The translations under genes and the position numbers were made by a program. Positions 13,119 to 19,490 of a stretch of 20,255 nt of DNA are shown piece by piece; the stretch's first letter is position 1; each line of letters begins with the position of its first letter. The notes beneath the pieces were generated by a model. It saw only the letters and a list, made by a program, of their open reading frames with translations, did no database searches and was not told the DNA's origin. Origin of the DNA: a virus. The DNA lies in the IMG/VR virus record IMGVR_UViG_3300044644_000337, positions 1 to 20,255 of that record; one strand, 5' to 3'.

Positions 13119-13568
13119 GATACGGAGGATTGCGGTTGATGCTGCAGCAGCCGGGAACTGGATAGTGAAGTTGCCCGCCGTCGAGGTTTTATCCCCGCCG
13201 AACGCCAGCACCGCCACCGCCTTGTTACTTTGACTGCTGTTGTAGATCAACGCGCCATTTGCCGTAATTGTGGCCGAGTCCCACGTAATGTCGTCAAAAT
13301 CCAAATACGCCGTCGTGCTGCTTGAAGTCGGTACTTGCGAGATCGTCAACGTCTTACCGCCAGCAGTGTAGTTCGTACCAGACGAAGAAACTTCGTCCGT
13401 AGTCGTATATGCCGTAGTAGACGCACTCAACGTAGCAGACGAGGTGTACAAAGCGATCTTGAAGACATCCGCAGCCGTCGAAGCCCGGATTACGCCGGTC
13501 CCAAAGTTGTGGATTCCGTCAAGAATCTCAACCTTAAACGACGTTGCCATTGCCTGAGTAATAGCCAT
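13113..13568 (-). CDS. Conserved virion-type protein, 151 aa
   Basis: Starts MAITQAMATSFKVEILDGIHNFG and continues with FKIALYTSSATLSASTTAY, TDEVSSSGTNYTAGG, YLDFDDITWDSATITANGALIYN and AVAVLAFGGDKTSTAGNFTIQFP, ending AILRIA. The protein is almost entirely beta and low in charge. This is a familiar structural protein of freshwater and marine phages, found between adaptor and tail-fibre genes, with no proven function. AGGAGATTGAG precedes the ATG; the same leader occurs at 14832. Likely a tail or capsid decoration component (inference). Confidence 0.75.
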   Translation of the reverse strand: MAITQAMATSFKVEILDGIHNFGTGVIRASTAADVFKIALYTSSATLSASTTAYTTTDEVSSSGTNYTAGGKTLTISQVPTSSSTTAYLDFDDITWDSATITANGALIYNSSQSNKAVAVLAFGGDKTSTAGNFTIQFPAAAASTAILRIA

Positions 13569-13580
13569 CTCAATCTCCTA
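13561..13580 (-). promoter_or_regulatory. Duplicated translation-initiation region, copy 1
   Basis: Twenty bases containing the ribosome-binding site AGGAGATTGAG, the ATG and the next codons (GCTAT) of the 151-aa gene. They are identical to 14825-14844, which starts another late gene. Confidence 0.7.
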
Positions 13581-13815
13581 AATGCTCTATAGCATTCATA
13601 AAACCGTTTTCAATCAATATGCGCCGCAGGTTCATCCGCTCGGATTCCTGTGCTTCCTTGAAGTACTGCGCCAGAACACGTTTAAGTTCTGAACGGTTAT
13701 TAATGCGAAGAAGGCGATCAACAGCACGATCTGCCATCTCGTCTGGCGTAAATCCACGACTGTCCGTGGTAAACACCTTTACCGTACCAAGTTCTAATCC
13801 ACCTTCAAAACTCAT
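13570..13815 (-). CDS. Conserved small late protein, 81 aa
   Basis: MSFEGGLELGTVKVFTTDSR, then GFTPDEMADRAVDRLLRINN and a charged helix with RVLAQYFKEAQESERMNLRR. The N-terminal third is beta-like and the rest helical. Such proteins recur next to the adaptor gene in related phages and are unassigned. It overlaps the adaptor stop by 4 bp. Soluble; possibly a tail-completion or assembly factor, inferred from neighbours only. Confidence 0.7.
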   Translation of the reverse strand: MSFEGGLELGTVKVFTTDSRGFTPDEMADRAVDRLLRINNRSELKRVLAQYFKEAQESERMNLRRILIENGFMNAIEHLGD

Positions 13816-14450
13816 GTGACCGGAATCCTCGCTTGTCCTGAACGGTACGCATCCTGACGATCCAGACCATCGCCCAGACGCTTCAATTGAGCAAGGGCTT
13901 CCTGATACTTCTGCTCGTAGTACTGCATCATATCGGCTTCGCCCTTGAGATAAGTGTACGCCTCGCGGAGCGATCCGTAGAGCAACACGGTCTCAAAGTT
14001 GTCCCCAAGCCACGATGTTGAATTAGTAACAATAGAAACCGGGTAATAGTAGTAATGCAGTTCGGCCGTGTACGCAACGTCTGGGGTCGGCCCAAGAATC
14101 ATGCTGGAGTTATTCCAGATAGCGTAGTACTTAGGCTTCCCATACGAGTTGGGTGGTGGATACGCAGCGCGGATGTAGTTCACATCCTTGTTTAGTAGGT
14201 ACTCGTACTCACCCGTAGTCGGGTCAATCACCGCAAGCGAGAACGTCGAGAGCCAATCAGACGGCAGGGAGAAATACTGAAATTGCGCCGTCATCGTACC
14301 GGTGACGTTCTTACGAATCGCCGGGATCTGGACTGAGTTATAAATCCGCTCTTCAGCCAACTGCACAAACGTAGGGATATTCGCTACAAAAGACGTTTCC
14401 GTGCTTTCGCAGTAATCCTGAATCAACGTTGAGAGTTGACTGTAGTTCAC
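13812..14450 (-). CDS. Head-tail adaptor, SU10-adaptor-like
   Basis: 212 aa starting MNYSQLSTLIQDYCESTETS, then IPTFVQLAEERIYNSVQIPAIRKN, a beta core (YFSLPSDWLSTFSLAVIDP, YEYLLNKDVNYIRAAYP, PKYYAIWNNSSMILGPTP) and a C-terminal helical hairpin (YGSLREAYTYLKGEADMMQYYEQKYQEAL). This order matches phage adaptor proteins of the SU10 type, which form a ring under the portal and join head to tail. Complete, with no anomalies. Overlaps both neighbours by 4 bp. Confidence 0.8.
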   Translation of the reverse strand: MNYSQLSTLIQDYCESTETSFVANIPTFVQLAEERIYNSVQIPAIRKNVTGTMTAQFQYFSLPSDWLSTFSLAVIDPTTGEYEYLLNKDVNYIRAAYPPPNSYGKPKYYAIWNNSSMILGPTPDVAYTAELHYYYYPVSIVTNSTSWLGDNFETVLLYGSLREAYTYLKGEADMMQYYEQKYQEALAQLKRLGDGLDRQDAYRSGQARIPVT

Positions 14451-14644
14451 GGAGACCAGCCAGACCGGTACTTGCTGTTGTTCTCAAGATTGATCTGAGA
14501 CACGAACTTCGTGCCCTTGGTCGCAGCGCCAGCACCCTTCATTTTCATGTGGGTAACGCCCTTGTTGACATCCTTCTCAGGATAGCCATTACGACCCGTC
14601 GAATCCGTGTTCGGCCTAATCTTGCCGGGGTTCAGTTCTTTCAT
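14447..14644 (-). CDS. Small basic late protein, 65 aa
   Basis: MKELNPGKIRPNTDSTGRNG, then YPEKDVNKGVTHMKMKGAGA and TKFVSQINLENNSKYRSGWS. Basic, Gly-rich and without a clear fold, as many accessory proteins of this late block are. Its stop overlaps the adaptor start by 4 bp, so it is co-translated with a virion gene. Not assigned; a virion component is plausible. Confidence 0.6.
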   Translation of the reverse strand: MKELNPGKIRPNTDSTGRNGYPEKDVNKGVTHMKMKGAGAATKGTKFVSQINLENNSKYRSGWSP

Positions 14645-14649
14645 GATGC

Positions 14650-14832
14650 TTACCTCGGGCCAGAAGACTTACGCATCGGGCTGCGCTGGTTCATCACCTT
14701 CGCCATATTCCGACCGTACTTCTTCATGTCGCTGTTGGTCTTGCCACCAGCACGCATGTTCTTGACCCGACCCGGACCGTGAGCCTTGCTCGCCGGGAGA
14801 GCCGCGTGTTTTTCAAGTTTACTCATAGCCAT
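14650..14832 (-). CDS. Small very basic late protein, 60 aa
   Basis: MAMSKLEKHAALPASKAHGP continues with GRVKNMRAGGKTNSDMKKYGRNMAKVMNQRS. Strongly basic with few hydrophobic residues. AGGAGATTGAG lies at ideal distance before the ATG, in a 20-base leader identical to that of the 151-aa gene. It is not a recognised family. Resembles in composition the basic proteins at 17101-18877; DNA or capsid binding is a guess. Confidence 0.6.
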   Translation of the reverse strand: MAMSKLEKHAALPASKAHGPGRVKNMRAGGKTNSDMKKYGRNMAKVMNQRSPMRKSSGPR

Positions 14833-14844
14833 CTCAATCTCCTA
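14825..14844 (-). promoter_or_regulatory. Duplicated translation-initiation region, copy 2
   Basis: The same 20 bases as 13561-13580, carrying AGGAGATTGAG, the ATG of the 60-aa gene and its second codon. The upstream gene's TAG stop lies inside it. Confidence 0.7.
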
Positions 14845-15219
14845 GGTCGTAACGACCGTTACCGTCCCGACTTCACCTGCCGGGGCTAAATCATTTGGGG
14901 TTAACCCGGCATCGTCTGCTCTAGCCCCTCCTACGGGAGCCCAGCCCCATTGTATCTGACGACTGCCATTTGCGCCGTCATTACCTACCGCAAAATAACT
15001 CGTATCCGGTCGTGGATTCCGCAACGCCTGCGGGTCGTCCACGGGGTACAAACCAAGCGATAATTGAGGCTGATCCGGCTCCCAACACTCCGAACATACC
15101 AAGATATTTACGTTCTTGGTCTTGATCACGAGCGACTTTAACTGCTTCAGTTTGTACTGAAACCCGCAGCGGTCGCACATGGCGATAGCGTTTTTGCCAC
15201 TGGCAAACCTGTTTGGCAT
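14842..15219 (-). CDS. Zinc-ribbon late protein with a C-terminal repeat motif
   Basis: 125 aa. The N-terminal half is a zinc ribbon: C15-D-R-C18-G-F-Q-Y-K-L, then V-C42-S-E-C45-W-E-P-D-Q-P. This is followed by LGLYPVDDPQALRNPRPDTSYF, a stretch shared by phage proteins of this kind. The last residues, AGEVGTVTVVTT, match the core of the 22-residue repeat in the protein at 12192-13094. The ATG overlaps the upstream stop by one base (TAATG). Role unknown; a structural zinc site in a virion protein is likely. Confidence 0.75.
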   Translation of the reverse strand: MPNRFASGKNAIAMCDRCGFQYKLKQLKSLVIKTKNVNILVCSECWEPDQPQLSLGLYPVDDPQALRNPRPDTSYFAVGNDGANGSRQIQWGWAPVGGARADDAGLTPNDLAPAGEVGTVTVVTT

Positions 15220-15944
15220 TAGTAGCCACCCAAGAAACTCTCACGTGGGACAAAGCGTACTGCGGCTTTCTCACGATCCTCGCCAGAAGCCAAATCCCAA
15301 GCCTCGTCATACTGAGCCTTCAAGACCTGAGTACGACCCTCTGCACCCGGAATCTTTAGCGACAGCATATAGGCCAGCCCAGCAACCATGCAGGGCAGGA
15401 AGCGGAACGGGATATCCTGACCATTAACGCCTGTACCGGGGTCAAACATACGACGCAGACGGGTGTAGTAAAGAATCCAAGTAGTGCTGTTATCGGGCTT
15501 CGGCCAGACCGTAAACTGAGGGTAAACAATTACGTTATCCGCACCCGTCGCGCCCGTGCGGCGATTAATCCAAATCTGAATCGGTCGGCCTGTCGCATTC
15601 TTGTTCGGTATTGATACGTAGGTGCTGGATGAAATACGCGAGATATTGATGTCCTGCTGATTGGTACCAGACCCAGTACGGATTACATGGTCAAGCAGGT
15701 CTACCGTATCCACCGGCAAATCATAAGTACCGACGTTGTAGGTCAAAGTGTGGGTGCCCTGCTCCAGCGTCCACAAGTTCACGCCACGATTAGCCCAGTC
15801 CATCAGAAGCAGGGCAAGACTACGCTTCGACGTACGGAAATCATAACCCGTACGCAATTCAGCCCCACAACGCTCAAAAGCCTCTTCAATAATAGTATTG
15901 AGGTCGAGGTTGAAGTCTGTCGTTGCTGTAGTTTTATCGACCAT
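15219..15944 (-). CDS. Putative tail/head-completion protein, 241 aa
   Basis: MVDKTTATTDFNLDLNTIIEEAFERCGAE, then SKRSLALLLMDWANRGVNLW, beta strands THTLTYNVGTYDLPVDTVDLLDHV and IQIWINRRT, the conserved DIPFRFLPCMVAGLAYMLSLKIPGA, and RTQVLKAQYDEAWDLASGEDRE. This is a widespread structural protein of podo-like and sipho-like aquatic phages, with a helical N-terminus and beta core like tail-adaptor proteins. Exact position in the virion is uncertain: head completion or tail tube adaptor. Complete. Confidence 0.7.
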   Translation of the reverse strand: MVDKTTATTDFNLDLNTIIEEAFERCGAELRTGYDFRTSKRSLALLLMDWANRGVNLWTLEQGTHTLTYNVGTYDLPVDTVDLLDHVIRTGSGTNQQDINISRISSSTYVSIPNKNATGRPIQIWINRRTGATGADNVIVYPQFTVWPKPDNSTTWILYYTRLRRMFDPGTGVNGQDIPFRFLPCMVAGLAYMLSLKIPGAEGRTQVLKAQYDEAWDLASGEDREKAAVRFVPRESFLGGY

Positions 15945-15962
15945 GAATATTATGCTCGTTTA

Positions 15963-17099
15963 CTATTCAAAATTAAGGCCGAAATCAGAAGGTGAGCGAT
16001 AAGATTTAAGTGCGTCATCACTATAATCTATATTCTTCTCTTTTAAAAAGTTCATTACTGTATTCGGATCAGTAGCACCTTCCCCTACTCTGTTATACCC
16101 TTTATTGGCTGCAAGAGTGTACATAGCCGAATTTCTTTGGGCGTCGGTTATTGGGGTGTTTTTTAATTCTTCATATCTAGCGGTTGTGTTTTTATTCCTT
16201 TCTAAACGGCTTTCATAATTTTTCAATTCTTCTGGATTTATGTATTCATTGTCGCCAAATTGGACATCTGCAGTGCCATACGCACCATTAGCAAACCGGT
16301 TATAGTAGTACGGATTCTTTACCTTGCCAGCATTAGGGTCCACCCACTTAGGGCGAGGTTGCACATCAGGCTGGAGAAGCGGCTGATTACCCACCCAGCC
16401 CGGACTTTCCCCCGCCCAGCCCGGACTTCCCCCCGCCCACGCATACTTAAATGGGTCCGACGACGGCTGGTTCGCTCCCTCATCAGGAATAAACATCTGC
16501 CTAGTCCTGTCGTCGAGGCGAACATCTGTAAGCATAGAACGCCCGACATTAAAGTCCGGGTTCAATTTCATGCCCGGAGGTGGGGCGTTGGGGTCTCTAT
16601 TTCCCCCTTGAACAGCGCGCAACTGGCCGAGCAGTGCAGCAATACCGCCGCCCATACCACCGAAGCCACCCATCATTGGGTTAAAGCCGCCGAAACCGCC
16701 TAAGCCGCCCATCATGGGGTTAAAGCCGCCCATACCGCCGAAGCCGCCATAACCGCCCATCATGGGGTTAAAGCCGCCCATACCGCCGAAGCCGCCATAA
16801 CCGCCCATCATGGGGTTAAAGCCGCCCATACCACCGAAGCCGCCTAAGCCGCCCATCATGGGGTTAAAGCCGCCCATACCGCCAAAGCCGCCATAACCGC
16901 CCATCATGGGGTTAAAGCCACCCATACCACCGAAGCCGCCAAAGCCGCTGACATTAAACGGCGCACCATAGGCACCGCCAAAACCACCCATGCTGCCAAA
17001 ACCGCCTAGTCCGCCACCCATTCTGTTGCCTATCTGGGGCGCAGAGACGGCCGGAGAGGGTTTCGGCTGTAAGCCTTGTTGGGTAGATACGTTGTTCAT
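15963..17099 (-). CDS. Glycine/methionine-rich repeat protein, 378 aa
   Basis: The N-terminal 30 residues (MNNVSTQQGLQPKPSPAVSA) lead to a Gly-rich region (about residues 28-155) built of the 16-residue unit M-M-G-G-Y/L-G-G-F-G-G-M-G-G-F-N-P. A folded-looking C-terminal half follows (LRAVQGGNRDPNAPPPGM, RQMFIPDEGANQPSSD, NPYYYNRFANGAYGTAD, LKNYESRLERNKNTTARYEELK, ending SDFGLNFE). The Gly/Phe/Met repeats may be disordered or self-associating. The first part is GC-rich; the 3' 300 bases are more A/T-rich, suggesting two origins. Late virion-type neighbours suggest a particle component; not recognised. Confidence 0.75.
   Translation of the reverse strand: MNNVSTQQGLQPKPSPAVSAPQIGNRMGGGLGGFGSMGGFGGAYGAPFNVSGFGGFGGMGGFNPMMGGYGGFGGMGGFNPMMGGLGGFGGMGGFNPMMGGYGGFGGMGGFNPMMGGYGGFGGMGGFNPMMGGLGGFGGFNPMMGGFGGMGGGIAALLGQLRAVQGGNRDPNAPPPGMKLNPDFNVGRSMLTDVRLDDRTRQMFIPDEGANQPSSDPFKYAWAGGSPGWAGESPGWVGNQPLLQPDVQPRPKWVDPNAGKVKNPYYYNRFANGAYGTADVQFGDNEYINPEELKNYESRLERNKNTTARYEELKNTPITDAQRNSAMYTLAANKGYNRVGEGATDPNTVMNFLKEKNIDYSDDALKSYRSPSDFGLNFE
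16669..16947. repeat. 48-bp tandem repeat array inside the glycine-rich gene
   Basis: The marker CCCATCATGGGGTTAAA recurs at 16708, 16756, 16804, 16852 and 16900, exactly 48 bp apart. A diverged copy at 16669 sits 39 bp before the first. Units differ at only a few positions, so recent slippage or unequal crossover is likely. Each unit is in frame, so changes in copy number keep the protein open. Confidence 0.9.
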
Positions 17100-17100
17100 G

Positions 17101-17355
17101 TTACTTCTTCAGGCCACGCAGCGTTTGCGCGAGACGGGCACGTTGACCCATCTTGCCCGGAGCCTTTGCGGCTTTAGCAAGTTTAGCAGCGGGAATCTTT
17201 TGCCCCGCCTTGACGCCAAGGCTGCTACGTAGCGCACCGGGCTTTTTAATGGCTTCTTTAATCCAGCCGCCTTTCTTCAACACGCCTCGCCCTTTAAGGA
17301 CATCAGCGCGAGTTACGCGACCATCACCGGTCAAATCAGGAAAATTTTTAGCCAT
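17101..17355 (-). CDS. Small basic protein with an EF-hand/dockerin-like N-terminus
   Basis: 84 aa. MAKNFPDLTGDGRVTRADVLKGRGV carries D-x-T-G-D-G-x-V-T-x-A-D-x-L, a calcium-binding loop like those of EF-hand and dockerin repeats. The rest is lysine-rich (IKEAIKKPGALRSSLGVKAG, KLAKAAKAPGKMGQRARLAQ). AGGGG precedes the start. Repeated versions of such proteins occur in the late regions of aquatic phages. Calcium binding is an inference from one motif; basic tail suggests nucleic-acid or capsid contact. Confidence 0.65.
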   Translation of the reverse strand: MAKNFPDLTGDGRVTRADVLKGRGVLKKGGWIKEAIKKPGALRSSLGVKAGQKIPAAKLAKAAKAPGKMGQRARLAQTLRGLKK

Positions 17356-17356
17356 G

Positions 17357-17602
17357 TCACATACCCCTACGTCTGTACGGCCTTACTTTTTCTTTAACAC
17401 CCTTGGGCTGCGAGACAAACTGCTTGCCTTGGGCCTTGCCTTTCCTTTTGGCAGCGGTGGTACGGGCATACTCAGAAGGGCTGAGAGCCTTGATCGCAGC
17501 CTCTGGTAGATACCTTTCGCCCGTGTCAGAAGATCGTTTACCACTCTTCGTTCTCCACTTCTGCTGCGTCCACGCTTTAAGAGACTGTTGAGGAGCCTTC
17601 AT
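17357..17602 (-). CDS. DUF5872-like small basic protein
   Basis: ATG 17602 is chosen because it overlaps the upstream stop (ATGA); the longer frame from 17668 lies inside the neighbour. MKAPQQSLKAWTQQKWRTKS, then GERYLPEAAIKALSPSEYAR and a basic tail (AAKRKGKAQGKQFVSQPKGV). The pattern SLxxWTxQKWRTKSGxxSxxTGERYLPxxAIKAL fits DUF5872, a family of uncharacterised phage and giant-virus proteins. Strongly basic. Possibly a packaged DNA-binding protein (inference). Confidence 0.75.
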   Translation of the reverse strand: MKAPQQSLKAWTQQKWRTKSGKRSSDTGERYLPEAAIKALSPSEYARTTAAKRKGKAQGKQFVSQPKGVKEKVRPYRRRGM

Positions 17603-17895
17603 CCACGATACCCGCCGCCTTTGGCCTTGTACTGCTTCGCCAGCAACTGAGCCTTTCTTGCGCTCCACTGCCCTGCTGCAGTACCCTGTACGGCCCGGCC
17701 CTTGATTGACTCAAAGAGCCGCTTACGCATACCGGGCTTCGTATAATTTCCCGCCTCGTTCACGCGGCTCTCGCCTCCCTTGGCGTAGGTTTTTATCGGT
17801 TTCCCAGTCCCAATTACGGGTTTTTCGTCCCCCCGGCGTTTTGCTCGGGGGACTTTTTTGGGATTGATATCACCCATGCCTCGGGACGGTAGCAT
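17599..17895 (-). CDS. Basic late protein with KGGES motif, 98 aa
   Basis: Start ATG 17895 overlaps the upstream stop by one base (TAATG); ATG 17877 is an alternative. Key stretches are IGTGKPIKTYAKGGESRVNE, AGNYTKPGMRKRLFESIKG, and GQWSARKAQLLAKQYKAKGGGY. This domain recurs in small phage proteins of marine and freshwater viruses but has no known function. It has the same basic character and the K-G-G-[ST] turn as its neighbours, though its K-G-G-E-S lacks the C-terminal peptide they share. Confidence 0.7.
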   Translation of the reverse strand: MLPSRGMGDINPKKVPRAKRRGDEKPVIGTGKPIKTYAKGGESRVNEAGNYTKPGMRKRLFESIKGRAVQGTAAGQWSARKAQLLAKQYKAKGGGYRG

Positions 17896-18383
17896 TAGAC
17901 AAACTTCCCTCTGGTTTTACCTTTCTTAGCGATGCCATCACCGCGACTTGCGGAGGACTTTATTGTACCCCCTTTAGCCTTCTTCTCTTCGGCAGACTTA
18001 ACCACATATGGTTTGCCCCGCCACAAGAAAGAACCACCTTCGCCCAGTTCTTTACGCCTAATCCCATAGGCTTTCTTAAACGGCATTTCGTCAAAACTTT
18101 CAGGCTCTGGAATAATGTACGGCCCTGCCGCTTTTACATTGCCCTTGTACGGAGATCTGCCGCGTTCTTCAATCTTACGCTCGCGGAGCATTTCCTTTAC
18201 TTCGCGCTCCCATTCTGGATCACGCTTCATATCTTTTACGTCTTGAAGTCGCCCACCTTCCGTAAACTTCTTAACTCGCGGCTTAGGCGGTAACGGCAAA
18301 CGGGGCTTCTTGATAGCAGATGCGCCAAAACGCGGCATCTTCTTTTTAAACATCCCCGCCGTGTATTTAGGAATGCGATCCAT
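17895..18383 (-). CDS. Basic late protein ending in the shared DGIAKKGKT peptide, 162 aa
   Basis: MDRIPKYTAGMFKKKMPRFG, then a Pro/Lys stretch (AIKKPRLPLPPKPRVKKF), a charged helix (DMKRDPEWEREVKEMLRERK), a possibly folded middle (KAAGPYIIPEPESFDEMPFK; SFLWRGKPYVVKSAEEKK) and the tail KGGTIKSSASRGDGIAKKGK followed by TRGKFV. The tail is nearly the same as those of the next two upstream genes. No known family. Location and composition suggest a virion or assembly protein; the tail may be a sorting or binding tag (inference). Confidence 0.7.
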   Translation of the reverse strand: MDRIPKYTAGMFKKKMPRFGASAIKKPRLPLPPKPRVKKFTEGGRLQDVKDMKRDPEWEREVKEMLRERKIEERGRSPYKGNVKAAGPYIIPEPESFDEMPFKKAYGIRRKELGEGGSFLWRGKPYVVKSAEEKKAKGGTIKSSASRGDGIAKKGKTRGKFV

Positions 18384-18392
18384 AATGGAGTC

Positions 18393-18644
18393 TTAAACAA
18401 ACTTCCCGCGAGTCTTACCCTTTTTAGCAATCCCGTCAGCACGCTTGGAGGCAGAGGACTTCACAGAGCCGCCCTTTTTCATGCCGGACATGCTACGTCG
18501 CTGCGTCTTTTCGTACGCTTCGCGCATCTTCTCAGCCATATCTTCTTGGCGGGCCTGTTCAAGTGCCTCACGTTCTTTTCGTGCTGCCGTAGCCTGTGCG
18601 GAGGACCGACGCGGCCCTTGCGGACCTTTTGACATAAAGTTCAT
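18393..18644 (-). CDS. Basic coiled-coil late protein ending in the shared DGIAKKGKT peptide
   Basis: ATG 18644 overlaps the upstream stop (TAATG) and gives 83 aa; a GTG at 18650 is also in frame. MNFMSKGPQGPRRSSAQATA leads into a long charged helix (ARKEREALEQARQEDMAEKM, REAYEKTQRR) and the tail KKGGSVKSSASKRADGIAKK then GKTRGKFV. The helix is a likely coiled coil. The tail is identical to that of the 162-aa protein in its last 13 residues. Function not known. Confidence 0.7.
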   Translation of the reverse strand: MNFMSKGPQGPRRSSAQATAARKEREALEQARQEDMAEKMREAYEKTQRRSMSGMKKGGSVKSSASKRADGIAKKGKTRGKFV

Positions 18645-18877
18645 TAGCACTTCCCGCCCATCATCATTTTGACGATCTTGCCCTTAGTCTTGCCCTTCTT
18701 GGCAATACCGTCAGCGCGGCTGGAAGCAGAACCGCCCTTGGAGTAGGCCATACCGCCCATCCGCATGTTCTTCATGCCTTTCATTTCGGCCTCTTCGTGC
18801 CGAACCATGGACTTCGGGGCGCCCTTCTTTTTCATAAAGGACACTTCTTTACGCATCATCGCCTTTGACTCTTTCAT
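18644..18877 (-). CDS. Basic Met/Lys-rich late protein with the shared DGIAKKGKT peptide
   Basis: 77 aa: MKESKAMMRKEVSFMKKKGA, PKSMVRHEEAEMKGMKNMRM, then SKGGSASSRADGIAKKGKTK and a final GKIVKMMMGGKC. The shared peptide is here followed by a hydrophobic, Met-rich end and a terminal Cys. TTAGGAGCG is the ribosome-binding site. Methionine and lysine together are unusually frequent. Not a recognised family. Confidence 0.7.
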   Translation of the reverse strand: MKESKAMMRKEVSFMKKKGAPKSMVRHEEAEMKGMKNMRMGGMAYSKGGSASSRADGIAKKGKTKGKIVKMMMGGKC

Positions 18878-18890
18878 TTCAATTCGCTCC

Positions 18891-18904
18891 TAATTTGCAA
18901 ATTA
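18891..18904. repeat. 14-bp perfect palindrome in an AT-rich gap
   Basis: TAATTTGCAAATTA is its own reverse complement. It sits between the stop of the DUF6321 gene and the ribosome-binding site of the next gene, in otherwise GC-rich DNA, overlapping the T-rich tail of the weak terminator at 18899-18929. Confidence 0.5.
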
Positions 18905-18929
18905 ATAAAAGGCTTAGCAGTTCCAAGCC
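18899..18929 (-). terminator. Weak intrinsic terminator candidate
   Basis: On the minus strand GGCTT (18929-18925) pairs with AAGCC (18915-18911) around a 9-base loop, followed by TTTTATTAATTT. The stem is only 5 bp and overlaps the end of the DUF6321 gene. It may give partial termination within the late operon. Confidence 0.35.
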
Positions 18930-19168
18930 CTCAACGATTTGTTGATCCGGCTATTCGGGTCGTTTGCCGTCTTGGCGCTCGTCAGTTTCTTCTTCATGCC
19001 TGTCATACGGGCACAGAATGACTTCTTGCGAGGCCCACCTTCCGGTTGAGGACGCTTCAGCCCCGGCTTACCCGGATTGGCACGGTTGTAAGAAGCCCTG
19101 CCTTTTGCGTTGAGTCCGCCAGCAGGGTTTTTCCCCTCTTTCCGTTGCCAAGCAGGGGTCTTAGCCAT
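18914..19168 (-). CDS. DUF6321-like small basic protein
   Basis: 84 aa: MAKTPAWQRKEGKNPAGGLN, AKGRASYNRANPGKPGLKRPQ, then KKSFCARMTGMKKKLTSAKT and ANDPNSRINKSLRAWNC. The runs W-x-R-K-E-G-K-N-P-x-GGLNAKGRASYN and S-F-C-A-R-M-x-G-M-K-K-K match DUF6321, highly conserved across unrelated aquatic viruses. Invariant-looking Cys in SFCARM and the final Cys are present. It overlaps the upstream gene by 8 bp. The strong conservation implies an exacting role, still unknown. Confidence 0.8.
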   Translation of the reverse strand: MAKTPAWQRKEGKNPAGGLNAKGRASYNRANPGKPGLKRPQPEGGPRKKSFCARMTGMKKKLTSAKTANDPNSRINKSLRAWNC

Positions 19169-19466
19169 AGATCACCATCGTCGAAATAACGGCTGACGGG
19201 ACGATGTAGATGCTGGTCTGGAAAAGCAGACCCTCACCGGGCAACAGTACGTAGTCCGGCGCAGTGGAACTTGCCTTGGTGTTCACTGCAATCTTAACCG
19301 GGCCGCTTGCCCCACCGTCATAGAACGTCACGGTGCCTGCGCCGCTATCTGGCACGATATAGATCGCCTTTACGCGAGAACGGCCGATAACGAGGCTATT
19401 TTGATCCAGCAGGTCGCCAGCAGAAGTGGCGACCTTACTAGCAAGGACATCTGTTTGCATACCCAT
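19161..19466 (-). CDS. Conserved virion-type protein, 101 aa
   Basis: MGMQTDVLASKVATSAGDLLD, then SRVKAIYIVPDSGAGTVTFY, DGGASGPVKIAVNTKA, and LLPGEGLLFQTSIYIVPSAV with a final beta strand (STMVIYG). A beta-sandwich-like small protein with few charges. AGGAGA is well placed before the ATG. Common in the late blocks of aquatic phages next to MSRTTFSGPV-type proteins; probably a decoration or tail component (inference). Confidence 0.7.
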   Translation of the reverse strand: MGMQTDVLASKVATSAGDLLDQNSLVIGRSRVKAIYIVPDSGAGTVTFYDGGASGPVKIAVNTKASSTAPDYVLLPGEGLLFQTSIYIVPSAVISTMVIYG

Positions 19467-19490
19467 CCTGAGTCTCCTGTAATGGATGAA

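Noticed and set aside
16260-16703. + strand frame of 147 aa antisense to the glycine-rich gene
   Set aside because: No start signal or family match, and the opposite frame continues through the in-frame repeats with operon spacing.
16669-16947. CRISPR-like array
   Set aside because: The repeats are contiguous 48-bp coding units without unique spacers.
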